NCBI RefSeq assembly: GCF_002858935.1
Contig: NZ_PJRT01000028.1
Span: 118,412 to 182,411, forward strand
Length of the DNA stretch: 64,000 bases
Source of the DNA: Pantoea endophytica
GTDB lineage: Bacteria > Pseudomonadota > Gammaproteobacteria > Enterobacterales > Enterobacteriaceae
Direction: 5' to 3'
A program made the position numbers and the translations under genes. Within the stretch, counting starts at the first letter, position 1. The number at the start of each line of letters is the position of its first letter. This document shows, one piece after another, positions 56,973-64,000 of the stretch. The notes under the pieces are model-generated. The model searched no databases. It was not told the origin of the DNA and was given only the letters and a program-made list of their open reading frames with translations.

Positions 56973-58982
56973 TTAGTGCGGCTTGAGTAAAGCTTCAGTA
57001 TGGCTGACAATGTTCTCGACGGTGAAACCGAATTCCGGGAACAGTTTGCCGGCGGGGGCTGACTCACCAAAGGTGGTCATACCGACAATCGCGCCATCCA
57101 GACCAACATACTTGTACCAGTAATCAGCAATACCGGCTTCGACCGCCACGCGCGCTTTCACGCCGGATGGCAGCACCGATTCGCGATACGCAACGTCCTG
57201 CTTATCAAACACGTCGGTGCTCGGCAGCGAAACCACGCGAATCTTGTGGCCAGCAGCGGTGAGTTTATCTGCCGCGCCCAGCGCGATTTCAATCTCCGAA
57301 CCGGTGGCGATGATGATCGCATCCGGCGTGCCGTTGCTGTCCTGCAGCACATAGCCACCGCGTGCAATATTCGCCACCTGCTCTTTGCTACGCTCTGGCT
57401 GCAGCAGGTTCTGACGCGACAGGATCAGCGCGGTTGGCCCATGATGGCGCTCAACGGCGGCTTGCCACGCCACGGCGGTTTCCACCTGATCGCACGGACG
57501 CCACACACTCATGTTTGGCGTAACGCGCAGGCTGGCAATCTGCTCAACCGGCTGGTGTGTCGGACCATCTTCGCCGAGGCCGATGGAGTCATGCGTATAG
57601 ACCAGCACCTGACGCGCCTTCATCAGCGCCGCCATGCGCACCGCATTACGCGCGTACTCGACGAACATCAGGAAGGTAGCGGTATATGGCACAAAGCCGC
57701 CGTGATGCGCGATGCCGTTGCCGATCGCCGTCATACCAAATTCACGTACGCCGTAGTGAATGTAGTTACCGGCAGTATCCTCTTTGATCGATTTTGAGCC
57801 CGACCAGATGGTGAGGTTACTGGGTGCCAGATCCGCTGAGCCGCCGAGGAATTCCGGCAGCAGCTTGCCAAACACTTCCAGCGTATTTTGTGAGGCTTTA
57901 CGGCTGGCGATTTTCTGTGGATTAGCCTGCAGCTCTTCAACAAACTTCTGCACTTCGCTACTCCAGTTAGCCGGCATTTCACCGCTGAGACGACGGGTAA
58001 ACTCCTGCGCCAACTCGGGGTGTGCCTCTTTATAAGCGGCAAACTTATCATCCCAGGATTTCTCGCGCTGCGCGCCCGCTTCTTTGGCATCCCACTGCTG
58101 ATAAATCTCTTTCGGGATCTCAAACGGCGGATAGTGCCAGCCCAGTTTCTGCCGCGTCAACGCCACTTCTTCTTCGCCCAGCGCCGCGCCGTGCGACTCC
58201 TCTTTACCGGCTTTGTTCGGCGAGCCGAAACCGATAGTGGTGCGACAGATAATCAGTGACGGCTTGTCGGTAACGCTTTGCGCCTCTTTAATCGCCGCAG
58301 CGATCGCTGCCGAATCATGGCCGTCGATACCTTCTGCGCTACCGATGACGTGCCAGTTGTAGGCTTCGAAGCGTTTGTGCGTGTCGTCGGTGAACCAGCC
58401 TTCGGTTTCACCATCGATGGAGATGCCGTTGTGATCGTAGAAGCCAATCAGTTTGCCGAGACCGAGCGTACCGGCCAGCGAGCTCACTTCGTGCGAGATG
58501 CCTTCCATCAAACAGCCATCGCCCATAAACACGTAGGTGTGGTGATCGACGATGTCGTGGCCGGGACGGTTAAACTGCGCCGCCAGCGTGCGTTCGGCAA
58601 TCGCTAAACCTACCGCGTTGGCCAGGCCCTGGCCGAGCGGACCTGTGGTGGTTTCCACGCCTGGCGTGTAACCGAGTTCGGGATGCCCCGGCGTTTTAGA
58701 GTGCAGCTGACGGAAGTTTTTCAACTCTTCCATCGGCAGGTCGTAGCCGGTGAGATGCAGCAGGCTGTAGAGCAGCATCGAGCCGTGACCGTTGGAAAGA
58801 ATAAAACGGTCACGATCGGCCCACGCCGGATTGTTGGGATTGTGTTTCAACACATCGCGCCATAACACTTCGGCGATATCTGCCATGCCCATCGGCATAC
58901 CTGGGTGCCCGGAATTTGCTTTTTGTACCGCATCCATGCTGAGTGCACGAATTGCGTTAGCCAACTCTCTGCGTGAAGACAT
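56973..58982 (-). CDS. tktB: transketolase
   Basis: Thiamine-diphosphate enzyme of the pentose phosphate pathway, 669 residues. The TPP motif region is [20 protein letters not shown], the conserved histidines lie in NSGHPGMP and the active-site segment [20 protein letters not shown] 58982 has GGGAG six bases upstream ([20 protein letters not shown]). Adjacency to talA indicates the TktB position of E. coli rather than TktA. Confidence 0.93.
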   Translation of the reverse strand: MSSRRELANAIRALSMDAVQKANSGHPGMPMGMADIAEVLWRDVLKHNPNNPAWADRDRFILSNGHGSMLLYSLLHLTGYDLPMEELKNFRQLHSKTPGHPELGYTPGVETTTGPLGQGLANAVGLAIAERTLAAQFNRPGHDIVDHHTYVFMGDGCLMEGISHEVSSLAGTLGLGKLIGFYDHNGISIDGETEGWFTDDTHKRFEAYNWHVIGSAEGIDGHDSAAIAAAIKEAQSVTDKPSLIICRTTIGFGSPNKAGKEESHGAALGEEEVALTRQKLGWHYPPFEIPKEIYQQWDAKEAGAQREKSWDDKFAAYKEAHPELAQEFTRRLSGEMPANWSSEVQKFVEELQANPQKIASRKASQNTLEVFGKLLPEFLGGSADLAPSNLTIWSGSKSIKEDTAGNYIHYGVREFGMTAIGNGIAHHGGFVPYTATFLMFVEYARNAVRMAALMKARQVLVYTHDSIGLGEDGPTHQPVEQIASLRVTPNMSVWRPCDQVETAVAWQAAVERHHGPTALILSRQNLLQPERSKEQVANIARGGYVLQDSNGTPDAIIIATGSEIEIALGAADKLTAAGHKIRVVSLPSTDVFDKQDVAYRESVLPSGVKARVAVEAGIADYWYKYVGLDGAIVGMTTFGESAPAGKLFPEFGFTVENIVSHTEALLKPH

Positions 58983-59051
58983 AAGGTTCTCCCTTGTGAT
59001 TTGGCGATAGCGGATGAGCCAATGCCCATCCGCCATAAGAGTGAGTGCGGA

Positions 59052-60002
59052 TTACAGACGAGAAGAGAGCACATCTTCCAGCTTCTGCTGGTCAACGGCG
59101 AACTGACGGATGCCGTCTGACAGTTTTTCTACTGCCATCGGATCCTGATTGTGTTCCCAGCGGAATTCCGCTTCAGAAAGTGAAGCCGGCTGATGGAAAC
59201 CTTCGGTTGATGGCTCCAGCTTACGCTCCAGCGGCGCGTCGCTATTGGCCAGCTCTTCCAGCAGGTTAGGGGAAATGGTCAAACGGTCGCAGCCGGCCAG
59301 CGCCTGAATCTGTTCCACTTTGCGGAAGCTGGCGCCCATGATGACGGTGCTGTAACGGTGCTTCTTGTAGTAATCGTAGATACGGCGCACAGATTTCACG
59401 CCCGGATCTTCATCAACCACATACGGATCCATCGGTTTGCGGGTGTTGTACCAGTCGTAAATACGGCCAACAAATGGCGAGATCAGGAACACACCGGCTT
59501 CGGCACAGGCACGCGCCTGAGCGAAGGAGAACAGCAGCGTCAGGTTGCACTGAATGCCGTTTTTCTCCAGCTCCTCAGCGGCTTTGATGCCTTCCCAGGT
59601 TGACGCCAGTTTGATCAGAATGCGTGAGCGGTCGATGCCGTGCTCTTCGTACAGACGCACCAGCTTCTCGGCTTTGGTGACACACATGCCACGATCGAAG
59701 GAGAGGCGCGCATCCACTTCGGTCGAAACACGGCCCGGTATGCTTTTCAGAATTTCCATACCGAGGTTGATCGCCACTTTGTCGCTGGCGTTGATGATTT
59801 GCGTCTCTTTGCTACCGCCCTGTTTTTTCGCGTAGTCGATGGCGTCATCAATCAGATGTTTATAACCCTCAAGACCGGCGGCTTTTAGAATCAATGAGGG
59901 GTTGGTGGTCGCGTCTTCTGGATTGTAATGGCGAATGGATTCGATATCGCCGCTGTCCGCCACCACGGTGGTGTATTGTTTCAATGCATCTAGCTGGTTC
60001 AT
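59052..60002 (-). CDS. talA: transaldolase A
   Basis: Moves a dihydroxyacetone unit between sugar phosphates in the pentose phosphate pathway, 316 residues. The Schiff-base lysine is in [20 protein letters not shown] (near 132), and [12 protein letters not shown] and [20 protein letters not shown] are the family signatures. ATG 60002 lies seven bases from GGAG; the GTG just before it is less well placed. tktB follows 69 bases downstream on the same strand, so the two probably form an operon. Confidence 0.95.
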   Translation of the reverse strand: MNQLDALKQYTTVVADSGDIESIRHYNPEDATTNPSLILKAAGLEGYKHLIDDAIDYAKKQGGSKETQIINASDKVAINLGMEILKSIPGRVSTEVDARLSFDRGMCVTKAEKLVRLYEEHGIDRSRILIKLASTWEGIKAAEELEKNGIQCNLTLLFSFAQARACAEAGVFLISPFVGRIYDWYNTRKPMDPYVVDEDPGVKSVRRIYDYYKKHRYSTVIMGASFRKVEQIQALAGCDRLTISPNLLEELANSDAPLERKLEPSTEGFHQPASLSEAEFRWEHNQDPMAVEKLSDGIRQFAVDQQKLEDVLSSRL

Positions 60003-60343
60003 CACTTAACTCCTTGATTAGCAATAATGTGGGCAAAGGTGTTGCACCCATTCCTGTTAAGTATTGGTCCAACACAGTGCTACAGACGTTACACGAAGAA
60101 AATGCGTTTTCTCTGATTGTGGCGTCGTGGCGCTTAAGAGGTGCGATAGTGAAAGGAGGACTTGCCTAAACGGTTCAGCTACGCTTTTTGCCATCAATAA
60201 GGATAGCAGGCTGTGCCGATCCCGCAGGCGAAGCGGTGGCAATCCGTGCCTTTCCGACTGTGCGTTCTTTGAGCGCCTTCACCCTCTTTTGTGCCGCACA
60301 TTCCTATACTGAACGCCTGTTTAGCGATGCCAAAGGATGCCTA
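60003..60343. other. divergent talA-maeB promoter region
   Basis: A 341-base gap. TATACT at 60305-60310, 33 bases before maeB, is a plausible -10 box; no good -35 is visible at the right spacing. No other gene, repeat or RNA was recognised. Confidence 0.5.
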
Positions 60344-62623
60344 ATGGACGATCAACTCAAGCAAAGCGCTCTCGATTTTCATCAATTCCCCACGCCCGGA
60401 AAAATTCAGGTTTCACCCACCAAACCCTTAGCCACCCAGCGCGATCTGGCGCTGGCCTATTCGCCCGGCGTCGCTGCGCCATGTCTGGAAATTGCCGCCG
60501 ATCCGCTGGCGGCGCGCAAATACACCGCGCGTGGCAATCTGGTGGCGGTGATCTCCAACGGCACTGCGGTGCTGGGGCTGGGTAACATTGGCGCGCTGGC
60601 GAGTAAGCCGGTGATGGAAGGCAAGGGCGTGCTGTTTAAAAAGTTCGCCGGCATTGACGTGTTTGATATCGAAATCGATGAGCGCGATCCCGATAAGTTG
60701 ATAGAGGTGATTGCCGCGCTGGAACCCACTTTTGGTGGCATCAATCTGGAAGATATCAAAGCGCCCGAGTGTTTCTATATTGAGCAACAGCTGCGTGAGC
60801 GCATGCAGATTCCGGTGTTCCACGACGATCAACACGGCACGGCGATCATCTGTACCGCGGCGGTGCTCAACGGCTTAACCATCGTCAAAAAAGCCATTGG
60901 CGATGTGCGGCTGGTGGTCTCCGGCGCGGGCGCTTCGGCGATTGCCTGTCTGAATCTGCTGGTGGCGCTCGGCATGCAGCAGCACAACATCGTGGTGTGC
61001 GATTCCAAAGGCGTGATCTATCGCGATCGCGAGCCGAATATGACGCCGACCAAAGCCGCATATGCGGTGGCCGATAGCGGCGCACGCACGCTGGACGAGG
61101 TGATTGGCGGCGCGGATATCTTCCTTGGCTGTTCCGGCCCCAAAGCGCTGACGCCGGAGATGGTGCAGAAGATGGCGCAGGATCCGCTGATTCTGGCGCT
61201 GGCCAATCCCGAGCCGGAAATCATGCCGCCGCTGGCCAAACAGGTGCGGCCCGACGCGATTATCTGCACCGGGCGCTCTGATTTCCCCAATCAGGTGAAC
61301 AACGTGTTGTGCTTCCCGTTTATCTTCCGTGGCGCGCTGGACGTGGGTGCCACGGCAATCAATGAGGAGATGAAGCTGGCGGCAGTGCACGCGATTGCGG
61401 CGCTGGCACAGGCGGAACAGAGCGATGTGGTGGCGTCGGCGTATGACGATCAGGATTTGAGTTTCGGCCCGGAATACTTGATCCCCAAACCGTTCGATCC
61501 GCGTTTAATCGTGCAGATCGCGCCCGCGGTGGCGAAAGCGGCGATGGAATCGGGCGTCGCCACGCGACCGATCGAGTATTTTGATGCTTATCGTGAGCAG
61601 CTCACCGAGTTCGTCTATAAAACCAACCTGTTTATGAAGCCGATCTTTTCGCAGGCGCGTAGAGATCCCAAACGCGTGGTGCTGGCAGAAGGCGAAGAGG
61701 TGCGCGTGCTGCACGCCACGCAGGAGCTGGTGACGTTAGGGCTGGCGAAGCCGATTCTGATTGGCCGGCCGAATGTCATCGCTATGCGTCTGCAAAAGCA
61801 GGGTTTAAAGATCGAGGCCGGCAAAGATTTTGAGATCGTCAATAACGAGTCCGATCCACGTTTCAAAGAGTACTGGAATGAGTATTACCAGATCATGAAA
61901 CGGCGCGGCGTGACGCCGGAAACTGCCCAGCGCGCGGTGATCGGCAATCCCACGCTGATTGGCGCGATCATGGTGCATCGCGGTGAGGCCGATGCGCTGA
62001 TCTGCGGCACCATCGGCGATTATCAGGAACATTATGATGTGGTGGAGAAAGTGTTCGGGCTGCGAGAGGACGTGAAGGTGGCGGGCGCGATGAATGCGTT
62101 GCTATTGCCTAGCGGTAATACCTTTATAGCTGACACCTACGTTAATGAAGATCCCAGCGCAGAACAGCTGGCGGATATCACGCTGCTGGCGGCGGAAACG
62201 GTGCGACGCTTCGGCATTGAACCGCGCGTGGCGCTGCTGTCGCACTCCAGCTTTGGCACCTCAAATGCGCCGGGCGCGCGCAAAATGCGCGACGTACTCG
62301 CGTTGATTCAGCAACGCGCCCCGGATCTGGAGATTGACGGCGAAATGCACGGTGATGCGGCGCTGGTCGAGAGCATTCGCCGTGAACTGATGCCGGACAG
62401 CCCGCTGAAAGGCACTGCGAATTTGCTGATTATGCCGAACGTCGAAGCGGCGCGTATCAGCTATAACCTGCTGCGCGTCTCCTGCTCCGAAGGTGTCACG
62501 GTGGGCCCGGTGTTGATGGGGATCAGCAAGCCGGTGCATGTGTTGACGCGTATCGCCTCGGTGCGGCGCATCGTGAATATGGTGGCGTTAGCGGTGGTGG
62601 AGGCACAGACCGAACCGTTGTAG
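60344..62623 (+). CDS. maeB: NADP-dependent malic enzyme MaeB
   Basis: Converts malate to pyruvate with NADP+ reduction, 759 residues, the same as E. coli MaeB. The N-terminal malic-enzyme domain has [36 protein letters not shown] and the dinucleotide fold [20 protein letters not shown]. The C-terminal third (from about residue 430) is a phosphotransacetylase-like domain that regulates but does not catalyse. ATG 60344 has AGGA upstream ([15 protein letters not shown]); the longer frame from 60188 is not conserved. Confidence 0.95.
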   Translation: MDDQLKQSALDFHQFPTPGKIQVSPTKPLATQRDLALAYSPGVAAPCLEIAADPLAARKYTARGNLVAVISNGTAVLGLGNIGALASKPVMEGKGVLFKKFAGIDVFDIEIDERDPDKLIEVIAALEPTFGGINLEDIKAPECFYIEQQLRERMQIPVFHDDQHGTAIICTAAVLNGLTIVKKAIGDVRLVVSGAGASAIACLNLLVALGMQQHNIVVCDSKGVIYRDREPNMTPTKAAYAVADSGARTLDEVIGGADIFLGCSGPKALTPEMVQKMAQDPLILALANPEPEIMPPLAKQVRPDAIICTGRSDFPNQVNNVLCFPFIFRGALDVGATAINEEMKLAAVHAIAALAQAEQSDVVASAYDDQDLSFGPEYLIPKPFDPRLIVQIAPAVAKAAMESGVATRPIEYFDAYREQLTEFVYKTNLFMKPIFSQARRDPKRVVLAEGEEVRVLHATQELVTLGLAKPILIGRPNVIAMRLQKQGLKIEAGKDFEIVNNESDPRFKEYWNEYYQIMKRRGVTPETAQRAVIGNPTLIGAIMVHRGEADALICGTIGDYQEHYDVVEKVFGLREDVKVAGAMNALLLPSGNTFIADTYVNEDPSAEQLADITLLAAETVRRFGIEPRVALLSHSSFGTSNAPGARKMRDVLALIQQRAPDLEIDGEMHGDAALVESIRRELMPDSPLKGTANLLIMPNVEAARISYNLLRVSCSEGVTVGPVLMGISKPVHVLTRIASVRRIVNMVALAVVEAQTEPL

Positions 62624-62644
62624 CAAACGAGTTTTGTTTAAGTA

Positions 62645-62675
62645 GCCCGGAGCGCTAATCAATTGTGCTCCGGGC
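62645..62675. terminator. hairpin after maeB
   Basis: GCCCGGAGC and GCTCCGGGC pair perfectly over nine bases with a 13-base loop, 21 bases after the maeB stop. No T run follows, so termination is uncertain. It overlaps the 3' end of the phospholipase remnant on the other strand. Confidence 0.55.
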
Positions 62676-63728
62676 ATGAAAACTTTTAACGCCGTTTTGT
62701 AACTGCCGCGTCAGGTGAATCTGCGCCACGATGGAGGGTTCGTCCAGCCGGCCTTCCGGATGGACCGGTAGCATAATGTAGACGTGAAACGGCATTGGAT
62801 TGAACGAGATAATGTGGCCCTTTATTTTGTTGGCTAACCACTCAGCCACCTGATTTTCGGGTGCGGGCTTGTCCGAAAATCTGCGCGTTATAAAAGCTCC
62901 GGCAGAGGGTGTTATGCTTTTTGCCACCGGACTTAGCGCCTTCGGTCCCTTTATCAAAGACTCGCCAAACGCCGAAACGAAAAACGGGTTCTCGATATAA
63001 ATATAGTGGTCGGCCTTGTCGATCAGCAGCTTCATCGCGTCCATCACGTCATGCTGCGTTTTGCTCGCCGGCGGCTTCCCGCGCAGCGGCCGTTTTTGCT
63101 CGCTCCGACACATCTCCTGAGATGCGCTGCGTAATACCTGAACGTGGCAGGAGCCGACTCTCTCAGGACGCGTCTCCGGGATGTGCAGTTCTGGCGTCTG
63201 TGTCAGCAGTGACGATTTGGGATAGTGTGGTGGATAGCTGTTCCAGCGCAGAACAAAGTTGGCTATCAGGTCATACACAGCTGGGTCTTCAATCGCCTCC
63301 TGATAATCCTGCCACGGCATGCGCGGCTGGATTTTTGCGTCCAGATAAGTGCTTTCTTTAGCCTTGCCCGGCGACTGGCTTTCACGCCGCGTCAGTACAG
63401 CGTCAATAATGCGCGTCACGCTAACGGCCTCGCGCTTTTTCGCCTGTTCGCGTGCACTAGGATCGCGATCTAATCGCGGATCCGCATGTGGCGTCGCGTA
63501 CTCTTTCATCGGGTTATAGCCCCGGTCCGCAGCCATCACGGGGACACAGAGATTGTACATGTTCATCCCCTGATGGCCTGCCGCATCGGCCTGCATGCCA
63601 TAGTTGTCATCGTAACGACTGTAGGCAAGGTCGATGCGGCCGACAAACGCCAGCCGCTCATCAACAATGACGCATTTCTGATGATGAGAGAAAAACTTGC
63701 CGGATTTTGAACCGGCGCGCAGCAACAT
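62655..63728 (-). pseudogene. truncated Tle5-type phospholipase D (type VI effector remnant)
   Basis: An open frame of 357 codons corresponds to the middle of a Tle5/PldA-like phospholipase D. It begins MLLRAGSKSGKFFSHHQKCV with the first HKD motif (HHQKCVIVDE) at residue 15, where intact proteins have a long N-terminal part before it. It runs on through DHYIYIENPFFVSAFG and PFHVYIMLPVHPEGRLDEPS and then, after VAQIHLTRQ, ends in an unrelated tail (LQNGVKSFHARSTID) before the second HKD motif. Two HKD motifs form one active site, so this product should be inactive. No intact type VI genes are in the window. Confidence 0.75.
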
Positions 63729-63749
63729 GCTGTTGGCGGAAAATATTTA

Positions 63750-64000
63750 TTAGCGCTTTTTAATCGATGCAACGATATGTTCTGCTATTTTCTCCAGTTC
63801 TTTGTGATCAAATGGGGGATTGATTGTTGCCTGAGTACCCTTACGCATGACGAAAAACATAATGGTTGGTTCATCCGGGGTTTTGCCTTTGACGTAAGCA
63901 ACGTAGCCATAATCGACAGATTTATCGTAACGGGTGAATTTTGCAAAAGCGGCTACGGCTTTGCGACCATCAATTTTTGGATAGCTAAAGCCTTTCCCAT
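63750..64000 (-). CDS. unknown protein, C-terminal part (possible immunity gene of the phospholipase)
   Basis: The frame is open from the window edge to TAA at 63750-63752, giving 83 C-terminal residues. They include GKGFSYPKIDGRKAVAAFAK, then YVAYVKGKTPDEPTIMFFVM and the end ELEKIAEHIVASIKKR. The 5' part is outside. The coding looks real: there are no internal stops, a sensible mix of residues and lower G+C than neighbours. It ends 21 bases before the phospholipase remnant on the same strand, which is where Tle5 immunity genes often sit. I do not recognise the family, so the immunity role is only suggested by position. Confidence 0.6.
   Translation of the reverse strand, partial: GKGFSYPKIDGRKAVAAFAKFTRYDKSVDYGYVAYVKGKTPDEPTIMFFVMRKGTQATINPPFDHKELEKIAEHIVASIKKR

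Overview
The window looks like a chromosomal segment of a gammaproteobacterium of the order Enterobacterales, most likely Erwiniaceae (Pantoea-like). The reasons are: a backbone in nearly Escherichia coli order (ppk, purNM, upp, uraA, hda, arsC-like, bepA, then bcp, gcvR, dapA, bamC, purC, ypfJ, tmcA, ypfH, ypfN, dapE, yffB, ypfM, acrD, narQ, nudK, talA-tktB, maeB) with very high protein similarity; two ERIC elements; a moderately high G+C content; and a dispersed palindromic repeat built on GTAGCGGCGC...GCGCCGCTAC. Family names are recalled from known sequences; no database search was run.

Layout. 1-6159: the start of ppk, divergent from a pstCAB set with unusually large PstC and PstA. 6269-12880: purMN under a PurR box, upp-uraA split by an ERIC element, hda with a CTG start, and bepA-yfgD. 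12881-22252: an accessory block where E. coli has perM. It holds an unexplained 640-base gap, two tandem DsrE-like exported proteins, a LacI-type regulator with an ABC importer and a GpdQ-like phosphodiesterase, and a membrane diguanylate cyclase. 22253-35817: conserved backbone, with an ERIC element abutting the purC promoter and the 19-residue ypfM gene. 36013-45162: narP and narQ side by side, a DUF1471 gene, ansP and a short napFDABC operon. 45393-54001: nudK, then a seven-gene DeoR-controlled sugar import and catabolism operon resembling the allose/allulose system. 54491-62623: a DUF1176 gene, ampH, tktB, talA and maeB. 62655-64000: a truncated Tle5-type phospholipase D and a partial unknown gene that may be its immunity gene.

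How the genes work together. The most notable unit is 14786-20462. In-phase Pho-box half-sites (CTGTCAT at 14786 and 14797, CTGTCAC at 14819) sit the canonical distance from a -10 box, and a perfect 24-base palindrome lies at the predicted transcription start. The genes that follow encode a LacI-family regulator, binding protein, two permeases, ATPase and phosphodiesterase. This points to a phosphate-starvation-induced, substrate-gated system that imports a phosphodiester and hydrolyses it. The sensor-regulator pair NarQ-NarP lies close to its expected target, the periplasmic nitrate reductase operon. The sugar operon would bring in a sugar through a ribose-type ABC transporter, phosphorylate it, and epimerise it at C3 to fructose 6-phosphate, feeding the nearby transketolase and transaldolase reactions.

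No tRNA, rRNA, CRISPR array, prophage or intact insertion sequence was seen. Two genes run off the window: ppk at the left and the unknown gene at the right.
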